Assembly: GCF_003697785.1 (NCBI RefSeq)
Contig: NZ_QOKZ01000003.1
Location: 553,144 to 617,143, forward strand
Source: Paracoccus alkanivorans
GTDB taxonomy: Bacteria > Pseudomonadota > Alphaproteobacteria > Rhodobacterales > Rhodobacteraceae
Direction of reading: 5' to 3'
Length of the DNA: 64,000 bases
The notes under the pieces: generated by a model
The model's database searches: none
Seen by the model: the letters and a program-made list of their open reading frames with translations, nothing else
What the model was told of the DNA's origin: nothing
Shown here: one piece after another, positions 25,693-34,684 of the stretch
How the letters are laid out: each line of letters starts with the position of its first letter
Numbering within the stretch: position 1 is the stretch's first letter
Made by a program: the position numbers and the translations under genes

Positions 25693-28600
25693 AGGGTTTC
25701 AATCTGTCGGACTGGTCGCTGCATCACCGCAGCTTCGTGTGGTTCCTGCTGATCCTGTCGCTTTTCGCGGGCGCACTGAGTTATCTCAATCTCGGCCGCG
25801 AGGAAGATCCGAATTTCACCATCAAGACCATGGTGATCGGTGCCGCGCTGCCCGGCGCCAGCATCGAGGATACGCTTAAGCAGGTCACGACCCGTATCGA
25901 GACCAAGCTGGAAGAACTGGACGAGCTGGACTACACGCGCTCGGTCACGACGCCGGGGCAATCCGTGGTCTATGTCGAATTGCTGCCGACCACGCGCGGG
26001 TCCGACGTGCCCGAAGTGTGGAAGCGGGTCCGTCAGATGATGTCCGACATCCAGCCGGAATTCCCGCAGGAATTCCAAGGCTTCCAGTTCAACGACGACT
26101 TCGGTGACGTCTACGGTAATATCTATGCCTTCACCTCGGATGGTTTCACTCCGCGCGAGCTGCGCGACCGGGTCGAGGCGATCCGCAAGCAGGTCGCGGC
26201 CCTGCCCGCCGCCGGCAAAACCGAGCTTCTGGGGGTGCAGGACGAGCGGGTCTATATGGAATTCTCGACCGCGCGGCTGGCGGCACTGGGATTGAACCAG
26301 CAGCAGGTCATGGCGACGCTGGCGAACCAGAACGCGATCGCTCCTTCCGGGGTGGTGCAGGACGGACCCGAGCGCGTGCTGGTCCGTGTCGGCGGTCAGT
26401 TCGACGATGCCGAGGCCATCTCCGCTGTGAACCTGCGCGTGGGAGAGCGGTTCTTCAACCTGGGCGATGTCGCCACCATCACGCGCGGCTACGAAGACCC
26501 GCCCGAGACATTGTTCCGCTATAACGGCCAGCCGGCCATCGGGTTGCAGATCGGGATGCGCGAGGGCGAGAATATCCTCGAATTCGGCAAGCAGCTTGAG
26601 CATCTGATGGATGATGTCGCCCGTGACCTGCCCGTAGGGATCGAGATGGCCAAGACCGCCGATCAGCCGCATGTGGTGGACGAGGCCGTGGGCCATTTCG
26701 TGCAGGCATTGGCCGAGGCGGTGATCATCGTCCTGATCGTCAGCTTCATCAGCCTCGGCTTCCGGGCTGGTTTCGTGGTGACGCTTACCATTCCACTGGT
26801 GCTGGCGATTACCTTCGTCATTCTTGATATATACGGGATTACCCTGCAGCGGATTTCCCTTGGTGCGCTGATCATCGCACTTGGTTTGCTGGTGGATGAC
26901 GCGATGATCGCCATCGAGACGATGATCTCGCGGCTGGAGATCGGAGAGTCCCTGTCCAGTGCGGCCAGCTATGCCTGGACCTCCATTGCTTTCCCGATGC
27001 TGACCGGCACGCTGGTCACGGTGGCGGGCTTCATCCCCATCGGGCTGAACAATTCCGCGGCGGGCGAGTTCACCTTTTCGCTTTTCGTGGTGATCGCGGT
27101 GTCGCTGCTGATCTCGTGGATCGTGGCGGTGCTGTTCGCGCCCCTGCTGGGGGTGACTTTCCTCAAGGAGAACCTGGCGCATCACGAACACAAGGCCGGC
27201 CGGTTGCGCATTGCCTTCCATCGCCTGCTGCGCGCAGGGATGCGGTTCAAATGGGCGACCATCGCTATCACCCTGCTGATCTTTGCCGGATCGGTCTGGG
27301 GGATGCGCTTTGTCGAGCAGCAATTCTTTCCCGATTCGGACCGGACCGAGGTGATCGTCGATGTCGGGGAGCGTCAAAACGCTTCCATTGCCAAGACCCG
27401 CGCCGACATGGACCGGCTGGAGGCGCATCTGGCGGAAAACGAGGACGTGCTGTTCTGGACCTCATATGTTGGCACTGGTGCGCCGCGCTTCATTCTGTCG
27501 ATGGATGTCCCGACGCCGGGGCCGCATATGGGCCAGATCGTGATCCAGACGCCGGATGTGGCGGCGCGCGACCGGGTCAAGGCAATGCTCAACGAAGTGG
27601 CGGCCACGGAGTTTCCGGGCGTCGATCTCTATGTGAAGAACCTCGAGATCGGTCCTCCGGTCGGCAAGCCGGTGCAGTATCGCGTCAGTTCACCCGATAT
27701 CGACGAGGCCCGCGATGCCGCGAGAGGGCTGGCTGCCGTTCTGGCCAAGGAGCCTCGCCTGCGCGATATCGCGCTGGACTGGAACGAACCGGCTCGTGTC
27801 ATCCGGTTGGAGGTCGATCAGGATCAGGCGCGCCGGCTTGGCGTGTCGGGTCAGGATATTGCCGATGCCCTGTCGGCGGTGTTTTCGGGCAAGACCGTCA
27901 CGCAGTTGCGCGACGATATCTTCCTGATCGATGTTGTTGCGCGGGGCGTGGATGCCGACCGGCAATCGCTGGATTCGATCCGCAACCTGCAACTTCTGAC
28001 CGGGGCGGCGGGGAATATCCCGCTGATGTCGCTGGCCAGCCTCGAATATGACACCGAGCAGCCGCTGATCATGCAACGCGACGGCCTGCCCACTGTGACC
28101 GTCAAGGCCGCCATCGATGGCGATACCCAACCGGCAACGCTGGTTCAGGCGCTTGAGGACGAAGTGGCCGCCTATGCGGACGAACTGCCCGAGGCGGTCA
28201 GCATCGTGGTTGGCGGCTCTGTCGAGACATCGGCGGAAAGCCAGGCGCCCATCGCCGCGGTCGTGCCGGTGATGCTCCTGATCATGGCGGTGCTGGTGAT
28301 GGCGCAGATGCAAAGTTTCCGGCTGTCGCTCATTGTATTCGCCGCTGCGCCGATGGGGCTGATCGGTGTGGTCGCCGTCCTGGTGCCTTTCGGGGTGCCG
28401 ATGGGCTTCGTGGCGATCCTCGGAATCCTCGCGCTGATCGGCATCCTGATCCGCAACTCGATCATCCTCGTGCACGAGATAGAGGTGCTGCTGTCCAAGG
28501 GCCGTTCGAAATGGGATGCCGTGTTCGAGGCCTCGGACAGTCGGGCCCGCCCGATCCTGCTGACCGCGGCGGCGGCTTCGCTGGCGCTGATCCCGATCGC

Positions 28601-28739
28601 GCGGCAGGTGTTCTGGGGGCCGATGGCCTTCGCGATGATGGGCGGGATCATTGCCGGGACGCTGGTGACGCTGGTCTTCGTACCGGCACTTTATTGCGCG
28701 GTGTTCAGCGTGCGCCCGCCTGCCGGAAAAGAGAAATAA
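25689..28739 (+). CDS. RND efflux pump, inner-membrane permease (AcrB/MexF superfamily)
   Basis: A 1016-residue pump with twelve membrane segments and two large periplasmic loops. TM4 shows ALGLLVDDAMIAIETMI, containing the paired Asp residues needed for proton relay, and the C-terminal half shows ALIGILIRNSIILVHEIE. The GTG start at 25689 overlaps the adaptor stop. It resembles the heavier-substrate-independent HAE1/TriC-like group. It exports hydrophobic toxicants or detergents using the proton gradient; the substrate is unknown. No local TetR-type repressor is present. Confidence 0.9.
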   Translation: MKGFNLSDWSLHHRSFVWFLLILSLFAGALSYLNLGREEDPNFTIKTMVIGAALPGASIEDTLKQVTTRIETKLEELDELDYTRSVTTPGQSVVYVELLPTTRGSDVPEVWKRVRQMMSDIQPEFPQEFQGFQFNDDFGDVYGNIYAFTSDGFTPRELRDRVEAIRKQVAALPAAGKTELLGVQDERVYMEFSTARLAALGLNQQQVMATLANQNAIAPSGVVQDGPERVLVRVGGQFDDAEAISAVNLRVGERFFNLGDVATITRGYEDPPETLFRYNGQPAIGLQIGMREGENILEFGKQLEHLMDDVARDLPVGIEMAKTADQPHVVDEAVGHFVQALAEAVIIVLIVSFISLGFRAGFVVTLTIPLVLAITFVILDIYGITLQRISLGALIIALGLLVDDAMIAIETMISRLEIGESLSSAASYAWTSIAFPMLTGTLVTVAGFIPIGLNNSAAGEFTFSLFVVIAVSLLISWIVAVLFAPLLGVTFLKENLAHHEHKAGRLRIAFHRLLRAGMRFKWATIAITLLIFAGSVWGMRFVEQQFFPDSDRTEVIVDVGERQNASIAKTRADMDRLEAHLAENEDVLFWTSYVGTGAPRFILSMDVPTPGPHMGQIVIQTPDVAARDRVKAMLNEVAATEFPGVDLYVKNLEIGPPVGKPVQYRVSSPDIDEARDAARGLAAVLAKEPRLRDIALDWNEPARVIRLEVDQDQARRLGVSGQDIADALSAVFSGKTVTQLRDDIFLIDVVARGVDADRQSLDSIRNLQLLTGAAGNIPLMSLASLEYDTEQPLIMQRDGLPTVTVKAAIDGDTQPATLVQALEDEVAAYADELPEAVSIVVGGSVETSAESQAPIAAVVPVMLLIMAVLVMAQMQSFRLSLIVFAAAPMGLIGVVAVLVPFGVPMGFVAILGILALIGILIRNSIILVHEIEVLLSKGRSKWDAVFEASDSRARPILLTAAAASLALIPIARQVFWGPMAFAMMGGIIAGTLVTLVFVPALYCAVFSVRPPAGKEK

Positions 28740-28767
28740 TCACCTCTCCGGCTGGCTGAAGGAAACA

Positions 28768-28790
28768 CCCCGAAGGCAGAACCTCCGGGG
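28768..28790. terminator. hairpin between the RND operon and msrA (bidirectional)
   Basis: CCCCG (28768-28772) and CGGGG (28786-28790) with additional AAGG/CCT pairing form a hairpin 28 nt after the pump stop and 25 nt from the convergent msrA stop. A TTGTTGTTGT stretch follows on the plus strand. Confidence 0.6.
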
Positions 28791-28814
28791 CGCCGCAACG
28801 ATTGTTGTTGTCGC

Positions 28815-29321
28815 TTATTCGGCTGCAGAACGTTTCGGCAACACCCAGTTAGGGCGCGGGAAATGGCAGGTATAACCGTTCGGGAAGCGTTCCAGATAAT
28901 CCTGGTGCTCGGGTTCGGCCTTCCAGAAATCTCCGACCGGCTCAACCTCGGTCACCACCTTGCCCGGCCAAAGCCCGGAGGCCTCGACATCGGCGATGGT
29001 ATCCAGCGCCACCCGTTTCTGGTCCTCGTTCGCGTAATAGATCGCCGAACGATAGCTGGGCCCGATATCGTTGCCCTGCCGGTTCGGGGTGGTCGGGTCG
29101 TGGATCTGGAAGAAGAATTCCAGTAGCTGGCGATAGCTGATCATGCCCGGATCGAAGGTGATCTCGATCCCCTCGGCATGGGTGCCGTGATCGCGATAGG
29201 TGGCGTTCGGGACATCCCCGCCGGTATATCCCACCTGCGTCGAGATGACGCCGGGCAGGCGGCGGATCAGATCCTGCATCCCCCAGAAGCAGCCACCGGC
29301 CAATACAGCGCGTTCGGTCAT
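28815..29321 (-). CDS. msrA: peptide-methionine (S)-S-oxide reductase
   Basis: A 168-residue MsrA. The catalytic Cys11 sits in [30 protein letters not shown] and [25 protein letters not shown] are the family signatures (longer stretch from about 29132 downward). No second resolving Cys is apparent near the C-terminus, so it may rely on an external thiol. Its start directly abuts the msrB stop on the same strand, so the two are co-translated. It repairs oxidised methionine (S-epimer) in the cytoplasm. Confidence 0.95.
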   Translation of the reverse strand: MTERAVLAGGCFWGMQDLIRRLPGVISTQVGYTGGDVPNATYRDHGTHAEGIEITFDPGMISYRQLLEFFFQIHDPTTPNRQGNDIGPSYRSAIYYANEDQKRVALDTIADVEASGLWPGKVVTEVEPVGDFWKAEPEHQDYLERFPNGYTCHFPRPNWVLPKRSAAE

Positions 29322-29762
29322 TCAAGCCTCCTCTATCTGGTCAAGATACTCGCCATAGCCTTCGGCCACCATCCGGTCCTTCGGCACGAAGCGCAGAGAG
29401 GCCGAGTTGATGCAGTAGCGCAGCCCCCCTGCCTCGGGCGGACCATCCGGGAACACATGTCCAAGATGGCTGTCACCATGTTTCGAGCGGACCTCGGTGC
29501 GAACCATCCCGAACGAACTGTCCTTGTGTTCGGTCACGTTCCCGTCGATGGGCTTGGTGAAGGCGGGCCAGCCGCAGCCGGAATTATACTTGGCCGCGCT
29601 GGCGAAGAGCGGTTCTCCCGAGACGATATCGACATAGATGCCCGGCTCGAAATGATGATCGTATTCGCCGGTAAAGGCACGCTCCGTGCCGTTTTCCTGC
29701 GTGACGCGATATTGCTCCGGCGTCAGCCGGGCGATGGCGTCCTGCGATTTTTCGTATGGCAA
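29322..29762 (-). CDS. msrB: peptide-methionine (R)-S-oxide reductase
   Basis: A 146-residue MsrB. GCGWPAF near residue 65 and the catalytic Cys in [11 protein letters not shown] are visible. The two CxxC pairs that bind zinc in many MsrBs are absent (SGEPLF replaces the usual C-x2-C-x-x-PLF), so this is the zinc-free form. AAGGAGGAT precedes the ATG. It is the upstream gene of msrB-msrA and reduces the R-epimer of methionine sulfoxide. Confidence 0.93.
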   Translation of the reverse strand: MPYEKSQDAIARLTPEQYRVTQENGTERAFTGEYDHHFEPGIYVDIVSGEPLFASAAKYNSGCGWPAFTKPIDGNVTEHKDSSFGMVRTEVRSKHGDSHLGHVFPDGPPEAGGLRYCINSASLRFVPKDRMVAEGYGEYLDQIEEA

Positions 29763-29884
29763 GTCATCCTCCTTGGATCGGGACCTGTTCGCGCTCTAAT
29801 ATGGGGAGCGCTTAGGGATCCGCAAAGGATAAGTCATGTATTCGAGGATGCAGCCCGTTGCGGATAGCCCGCAGCCGCACATGA

Positions 29885-30217
29885 TCACGGCATCGAACAG
29901 AAGAACAGAAACATCAACGAAAGAAAACCGCCGAATGTCCCGGCCGATATCGCGAGGGCAATCTTCGGCCTGGCCTTGAATATCACGACGATACTCAACA
30001 ACTGGCCGATCACGAGAGCGGGCAGGCCAATGAAGTAAGAGATTGAAAATATTAAATGTGCTTTTTCCCTGCTGATTTCTTGATCAGGCCACGAGGCGAA
30101 GCCGAGTCCAACAGGCGACATGAACCAGATGGCACCGAGAAGCGTCGCCGACAATACCAGAAACGCGTGCAACAGTCCCGGAAGAAAGCTCGCCAGATCC
30201 GTGCCATGCCGTGTCAT
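29885..30217 (-). CDS. small membrane protein, unknown function
   Basis: A 110-residue protein with three hydrophobic segments (about residues 15-33, 52-75 and 85-108). It is richer in A+T than its neighbours (for example 30045-30080), which may mean foreign origin or relaxed selection. The start at 30217 is a guess; in-frame ATGs lie further upstream, and no strong Shine-Dalgarno decides between them. No family recognised. Confidence 0.5.
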   Translation of the reverse strand: MTRHGTDLASFLPGLLHAFLVLSATLLGAIWFMSPVGLGFASWPDQEISREKAHLIFSISYFIGLPALVIGQLLSIVVIFKARPKIALAISAGTFGGFLSLMFLFFCSMP

Positions 30218-30293
30218 GCAAGCATTATGCATTGCGTAGGGATGCTGGCAATGCCCGATATATCCGGCATCAGGCACCGCCGACCTATATCTG

Positions 30294-31262
30294 TCAGAAC
30301 CGTGCCAATTCCTCTTTCGCCTCGGCATATTCCCTTGCCAGCCGCTCGATGCGTTCTGCGGCCGGAAGAATTTCCCGCACGGCGCCAATCCCCTGGCCCG
30401 ATCCCCAGATCTGGCTCCATGCCTTGGGTTTGCTTGAGCCCTCGCTGAAATTCATCGACGAGGCGTCGGCATGTTCCAGGTTGTCCGGATCCAGCCCGGC
30501 ATTGCGGATCGATGGCGCAAGGTAATTGCCCGAGACGCCGGTGAACAGCGACGACGTGACGATATCCATCGCCCCGCTCTCGCAGATCATCTGCTTGTAT
30601 TCGGATGGCGCGCTCGCCTCTTCGGTGGCGATGAAGGGGCTGCCGATATAGGCCAGATCCGCACCCATCGCCCGAGCGGCCAGAACCGCCCGCCCGGTCG
30701 CGATGGCACCCGACAACAGCAGCGGTCCGTCGAACCATTCCCGGATTTCCTGCACCAGCGCAAAGGGCGATTGCGGGCCGGCATGGCCCCCTGCGCCCGC
30801 CGCGACGGCGATCAGCCCGTCCGCGCCCTTCTCGATGGCCTTCCGGGCGAATTTGTTGTTGATGATGTCATGCAACGCGATTCCGCCGCAATCATGGGCG
30901 GCCGCGTTCACCTCGGGGCGCGCGCCGAGCGAGGTGATCCAGATCGGCACCTTGTGACGGTGGCATATCTCGATATCGCGTTCCAGCCGCGCATTGCTGC
31001 GATGCACAATCTGGTTGACCGCGAAGGGTGCCGCCGGACGGTCGGGATTGGCCTGGTTGTGGCGGTCGAGCTCTTCGGTGATCCGGGTCAGCCATGCTTC
31101 GAGCTGGATCTCTTCGCCATCCTTCTCGCGCGCGTTCAGCGCCGGAAAACTGCCGACGATCCCGGCCTTGCATTGCGCGATGACCAGATCGGGAGTTGAG
31201 ACGATGAACATCGGCGACGCCACGACGGGAATGCGCAGATTCTGCAGAATGGGCGGCAGCAT
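30294..31262 (-). CDS. nitronate monooxygenase / 2-nitropropane dioxygenase family
   Basis: A 322-residue FMN-dependent TIM-barrel enzyme. The N-terminus RIPVVASPMFIVSTPDLVIAQCKAGIVGSFPA (from 31238 downward) and the core GAGGHAGPQSPFALVQEIREW and LSGAIATGRAVLAARAMGADLAYIGSPF are typical; the catalytic His lies in GGHAG. ATG 31262 is chosen for its AGGAGG site; the frame is open further upstream. It oxidises alkyl nitronates such as propionate-3-nitronate and so detoxifies nitro compounds. Divergent from the exported nucleosidase gene. Confidence 0.85.
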   Translation of the reverse strand: MLPPILQNLRIPVVASPMFIVSTPDLVIAQCKAGIVGSFPALNAREKDGEEIQLEAWLTRITEELDRHNQANPDRPAAPFAVNQIVHRSNARLERDIEICHRHKVPIWITSLGARPEVNAAAHDCGGIALHDIINNKFARKAIEKGADGLIAVAAGAGGHAGPQSPFALVQEIREWFDGPLLLSGAIATGRAVLAARAMGADLAYIGSPFIATEEASAPSEYKQMICESGAMDIVTSSLFTGVSGNYLAPSIRNAGLDPDNLEHADASSMNFSEGSSKPKAWSQIWGSGQGIGAVREILPAAERIERLAREYAEAKEELARF

Positions 31263-31419
31263 GGGGTTCCTCCTTGCAATTTGTGCAACGATGGCGTGGG
31301 CTTCGGAATCATGCAAGCCGTGACGCGGCGACATAATTTGCAAACATTCCGTCTGGCTAAACCAGCCGATGCGGTCTAGCCCTATGTCGGAACTACCTTT
31401 CATCGAAGGAGCCGCCCGC

Positions 31420-32310
31420 ATGACCTTCCGCCTCAGTCTCGCCTTCCTTGCCGCCTCCGCTCTGCCGGTCGCCGCAGAAACCTCGCGCGTAGCCGTGATC
31501 TCGGCCTTCCCGCCGGAGTGGGTCAGCCTTCAGGCCGATCTGGAAGGGGCCGAAACGCAGGTGATCAATGGCAGCGAATTTATCACCGGCAAGCTGGGCG
31601 GGCAGGATGTGGTGCTGTTCCTTTCGGGCGTGTCTATGGTCAACGCGGCCATGACCACGCAACTGGCGCTGGATCATTTCGACATCGACGCCATTGTCTT
31701 TTCGGGCATCGCGGGTGGTGTCGATCCGTCGCTGAATATCGGCGATGTCGTGGTGGCGGATAAATGGGGCCAGTATCTCGAGTCGGTCATGGCGCGTGAA
31801 ACCGGTGACGGCTTCGAGATCCCGCCCTTCCTGGAATCTCCTTTCCCGAATTACGGCATGATTTTCACGCGCGAAACGACCGTTGCCTCGGATCGGGGAG
31901 AGCCTGAAACGCGCTTCTGGTTCGAAAGCGATCCGAAACTTCTGCAAACGGCAAAGACCGTCGCGGAGGGGATTGATCTGGCCGAGTGCAACAGCGAGAA
32001 TGCCTGCCTTGAGCAGGCGCCGCAGGTCCGTGTTGGCGGCAATGGCGTGTCGGGCTCGGCTTTCGTGGATAACGCGGGGCTGCGGGAATGGATTTTCGAC
32101 ACATTCGAGGCGCGGGTTGTCGACATGGAATCTGCCGCCGTGGCGCAGGTCGCATGGGCCAATCAAACGCCGTTCATCGCCTTCCGCTCGCTGTCCGATC
32201 TGGCTGGCGGCGGTGAGGGAGCGAACGAGATGGATATCTTCATGTCGCTCGCCTCGGAAAACTCGGCGCTGGTGGTCAAGGAGTTCCTGGCGGCGCTATC
32301 GAAGGAATAA
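31420..32310 (+). CDS. exported MTA/SAH nucleosidase-like protein (PNP/UDP phosphorylase superfamily)
   Basis: A 296-residue protein of the nucleoside phosphorylase-like superfamily. AVISAFPPEWVSL at the start, LFLSGVSMVNAAMTTQLALDHF and VFSGIAGGVDPSLNIGDVVV, DMESAAVAQVAW and FRSLSDLAG follow the MTA/SAH nucleosidase order; the Asp in SLSDLAG is the usual general acid. A clear signal peptide (MTFRLSLAFLAASALPVAA) precedes residue 21, so it should be periplasmic, unlike classical MtnN. ATG 31420 is chosen for AAGGA at 31406-31410. A central insertion containing two Cys (about CNSENAC) may form a disulfide. Substrate in the periplasm unknown. Confidence 0.8.
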   Translation: MTFRLSLAFLAASALPVAAETSRVAVISAFPPEWVSLQADLEGAETQVINGSEFITGKLGGQDVVLFLSGVSMVNAAMTTQLALDHFDIDAIVFSGIAGGVDPSLNIGDVVVADKWGQYLESVMARETGDGFEIPPFLESPFPNYGMIFTRETTVASDRGEPETRFWFESDPKLLQTAKTVAEGIDLAECNSENACLEQAPQVRVGGNGVSGSAFVDNAGLREWIFDTFEARVVDMESAAVAQVAWANQTPFIAFRSLSDLAGGGEGANEMDIFMSLASENSALVVKEFLAALSKE

Positions 32311-32317
32311 TGGGCCG

Positions 32318-33094
32318 TCAGCCCGCCGCGTCGAAGGTCTGATCCCAGATATTGCCCTCGGTATCCTCGGCATGGACGCTGATCGGCTGGCCATTGGGCG
32401 TATAGGCGAAACGGAACACAGGATCCTCGCTGACCGAGATCCCCGCCTGCATCGTGAACAGCAATTCATCGCCCTGCCGCACCTCCAGCCGGTCGATGAA
32501 ATGGGCGGGAATATTCATCAGCGTCACCTGATCGCGCTGCAACCCGGAAAACATCGGGTGGCGGATCATCAGCGTGCCGATGCTGCGGTCCCCGTCCTGC
32601 GTGGTTTTCCAGCGCATCTGGCCCATGGACTTTTCCACCGCCGCCATGTCCTTGCCCGCCGGGGCGGAACAGCCGCCCGAAGCCTTGACGAAGCGTCCCG
32701 CCATGATCTTGCCGCCATCGGTCCGGGTGCCGATGGCGCGCAGGTCGGTATAGGCATCGACACGCACGCGGACCTCGAAATCCAGCGGCATCAGCGCTTC
32801 GCCGAAACTGTATTCGGCGGCCACGGGCGCCGGGTTTTCATCGATTACCAGTGTCAGGTCGTTCAGCGCCGGGGCATCTGGTGCCTGAGTCAGCCGGATC
32901 GGCACGATGGCCGCGTCATTGGCGCGCGCCGGGGCATCGACATCCAGAATGCTGGCATCGATGGGCGGCTCTTCGGACAGGCCCAGGACCGATTCTCGCA
33001 GATCGTTCCACGTTTCCGAAGGTTGCAGCGGGTTCTCCTGCGCCAGAACGGGCGAGGCCATCAGAAGCGCTGCGGCAGTAAGCCATGCTTTCAT
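32318..33094 (-). CDS. quinoprotein dehydrogenase-associated SoxYZ-like carrier
   Basis: A 258-residue exported protein (signal peptide to about ALAQ-E). The N-terminal half resembles SoxY, including the carrier-type cysteine in ASGGCSAP, and the C-terminal half (RHPMFSGLQRDQVTLMNIPAHFI, from about 32577 downward) resembles SoxZ. Such SoxYZ fusions accompany PQQ dehydrogenases and are thought to work in a quinoprotein relay. I place the start at ATG 33094, 6 nt after GGGAGG; an ATG at 33100 overlapping the pqqE stop is the alternative. It ends the pqqABCDE transcription unit. Confidence 0.85.
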   Translation of the reverse strand: MKAWLTAAALLMASPVLAQENPLQPSETWNDLRESVLGLSEEPPIDASILDVDAPARANDAAIVPIRLTQAPDAPALNDLTLVIDENPAPVAAEYSFGEALMPLDFEVRVRVDAYTDLRAIGTRTDGGKIMAGRFVKASGGCSAPAGKDMAAVEKSMGQMRWKTTQDGDRSIGTLMIRHPMFSGLQRDQVTLMNIPAHFIDRLEVRQGDELLFTMQAGISVSEDPVFRFAYTPNGQPISVHAEDTEGNIWDQTFDAAG

Positions 33095-33096
33095 CG

Positions 33097-34233
33097 TCAT
33101 CCTCCCTTCTTCATGCGCCGGTAGATCAGTTCCGCCATGTCCGCGCCCGCGTCCTCCTCGGCCCGGGCGATGACCTGCGCATGCAGCGGCGATTTCGAGC
33201 AGACCGGGTCAGTCGCCCGCGCATCGCCCGCGATCGCCATAGCTTGACACCGGCAGCCGCCAAAATCCATGTTTTTCCGCTCACAACTGCGGCAGGGCTC
33301 GGCCATCCAATCGGTGCCGCGAAAGGCGTTGAAGGCCTCCGAGAGGTGCCAGATATCGGACAGGGACCGGTCACGGATATTCTCGAACCGCATCCAGCCG
33401 ATGGAACCGGCAGCGTGGCAGGGCAGGACCGAGCCATCGGGCGCGACATTCAGCCCGGTCGAGCCCCAACCACCCATGCAGGCCTTGGGATAGACCGCGT
33501 GATGATCGGCGGGAACATAGTCGATGACCATCCGCCCGCGCAGCCGGATTCGCGCTTCGTTCACCACCTGCCGCGCGAAGACTGCCTGTTCGCGGGTGGG
33601 CATCAATGCCTTGCGGTTCAGGTCGGCCCAACCGTGGAACTGCACGGTCGCCACCTCGATCCGCCTCGCGCCAAGGGTTTCGGCAAGCTCGATCATGTCG
33701 GGCAGACGTTCCATGTTCTGGCGATGGACCACGGCGTTGATGGTCAGGGGAAAGCCGATCTCGGTGACCCATCCGGCAAAGCCCATCTTCTTGTCCCAGG
33801 ACCCCGGATGGCCGCTGATCCGGTCGGCCATGTCGGGGCGGATGCCCTGCAGCGAAAGCTGGACGTGATCGACCCCCTTGCGGTCCAGTTCCTCCAGCCG
33901 CTGACGGGTGATACCGATGCCCGAGGTGATCAGGTTGACATAAAGCCCTGCCGCGCTTGCCGATTCCACGATCTGTGCCAGATCGCGCCGTGCGCCCGGC
34001 TCGCCGCCCGAGATATGCACCTGCAACACGCCCAGATCGGCGGCCTCGCGGAACACACGCGCCCAATCCTCGGCGGGCAGTTCGGCCTGCGAACGAGTCA
34101 GTTCGACCGGGTTCGAGCAATAGGGGCAGGCGAGCGGACAACGGTGGGTGATCTCGGCCAGCATCGCCATGGGCAGGCCAGGAGTGACCGGGTTGCCGTC
34201 AAGATCGCGGGGCTGGGCGGGAAGATCCTTCAT
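33097..34233 (-). CDS. pqqE: PqqA peptide cyclase (radical SAM)
   Basis: A 378-residue radical SAM/SPASM enzyme that crosslinks Glu and Tyr of PqqA, the first step in PQQ synthesis. The [4Fe-4S]-SAM motif is Cys32-x3-Cys36-x2-Cys39 (CPLACPYC); HISGGEP follows; auxiliary-cluster cysteines are in ACMGGWGS, PCRSCERKNMDFGGCRC and PVCSKSP. The start at 34233 has AAGGA at proper spacing; the frame extends a few codons upstream. It is separated from pqqD by 139 nt holding a hairpin-tail repeat, whereas the other pqq genes overlap. Confidence 0.95.
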   Translation of the reverse strand: MKDLPAQPRDLDGNPVTPGLPMAMLAEITHRCPLACPYCSNPVELTRSQAELPAEDWARVFREAADLGVLQVHISGGEPGARRDLAQIVESASAAGLYVNLITSGIGITRQRLEELDRKGVDHVQLSLQGIRPDMADRISGHPGSWDKKMGFAGWVTEIGFPLTINAVVHRQNMERLPDMIELAETLGARRIEVATVQFHGWADLNRKALMPTREQAVFARQVVNEARIRLRGRMVIDYVPADHHAVYPKACMGGWGSTGLNVAPDGSVLPCHAAGSIGWMRFENIRDRSLSDIWHLSEAFNAFRGTDWMAEPCRSCERKNMDFGGCRCQAMAIAGDARATDPVCSKSPLHAQVIARAEEDAGADMAELIYRRMKKGG

Positions 34234-34284
34234 GGCGCGTCCTTGGGGCGTGACTGGAACCTGCAACCGGGGGTTTCACATCCT

Positions 34285-34353
34285 GTTGCCGGCTGGTTCT
34301 CGAACCAGTGGCGCACCATTGGCGACCCCGTGAGGTATTTGCACAAAGAAGAA
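34285..34353 (+). repeat. hairpin-tail intergenic repeat, copy A (between pqqD and pqqE)
   Basis: GTTGCCGG (34285-34292) pairs with TTGGCGAC (34319-34326) through G-C, A-T and wobble pairs. Inside lies TGGTTC-TC-GAACCA. The tail GACCCCGTGAGGTATTT then ends with CAAAGAAGAA. Copy B at 44.1 kb shares the interior CTCGAACCAGTGGCGC almost exactly. Confidence 0.75.
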
Positions 34354-34372
34354 TATGTGCGTGGCTTGAGCA

Positions 34373-34684
34373 TCACGCGGAAACCTCATTAACCCGGGGC
34401 GATTTCACGAACACCATCCGCCGTTCGATCAGGCCGGTCAGGAAATCGCGGATATCGCCGGTGATCTGATCCTCCGGGGCCTGGTATCGGGTGGCGAGAT
34501 CGCTTGCGATGGCAGCCATGCTGCGTTGCCCGTCAAGCTCCGACAGGATCGCGTCACCGATGGCGTCAAGCTGCATGGCACGCTCGGGGGCCTGCAATAC
34601 ACGAATGCCGCGCACCCGGTCATCCTCCAGCCGCACACCGCGCGGCAGATAGGGGATGTCCTCGGAGGCGATCAGCGGGTCCAT
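34373..34684 (-). CDS. pqqD: PQQ biosynthesis peptide chaperone
   Basis: A 103-residue winged-helix-like RRE protein that binds the PqqA peptide and delivers it to PqqE. YLPRGVRLEDDRVRGIRVLQAPERAMQLDAIGDAILSELDG (from about 34651 downward) is the PqqD core. Its ATG overlaps the pqqC stop (TGATG). No fusion to pqqC or pqqE. Confidence 0.93.
   Translation of the reverse strand: MDPLIASEDIPYLPRGVRLEDDRVRGIRVLQAPERAMQLDAIGDAILSELDGQRSMAAIASDLATRYQAPEDQITGDIRDFLTGLIERRMVFVKSPRVNEVSA

Noticed and set aside
25578..27428. Minus-strand open frame of 616 codons opposite the RND pump gene
   Set aside because: Antisense shadow of a clear RND permease; composition and lack of ribosome-binding site argue against coding.
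29791..29811. GCGCTC-N9-GAGCGC inverted repeat upstream of msrB
   Set aside because: It could be an operator or terminator, but the stem is short and ordinary for this GC content; no supporting context.
34285..34310. Possible tRNA T-arm (GGTTCTCGAACC) inside repeat copy A
   Set aside because: Only this short stem resembles a T-arm; no acceptor, D or anticodon arms, and the same motif recurs in copy B as part of the repeat hairpin.
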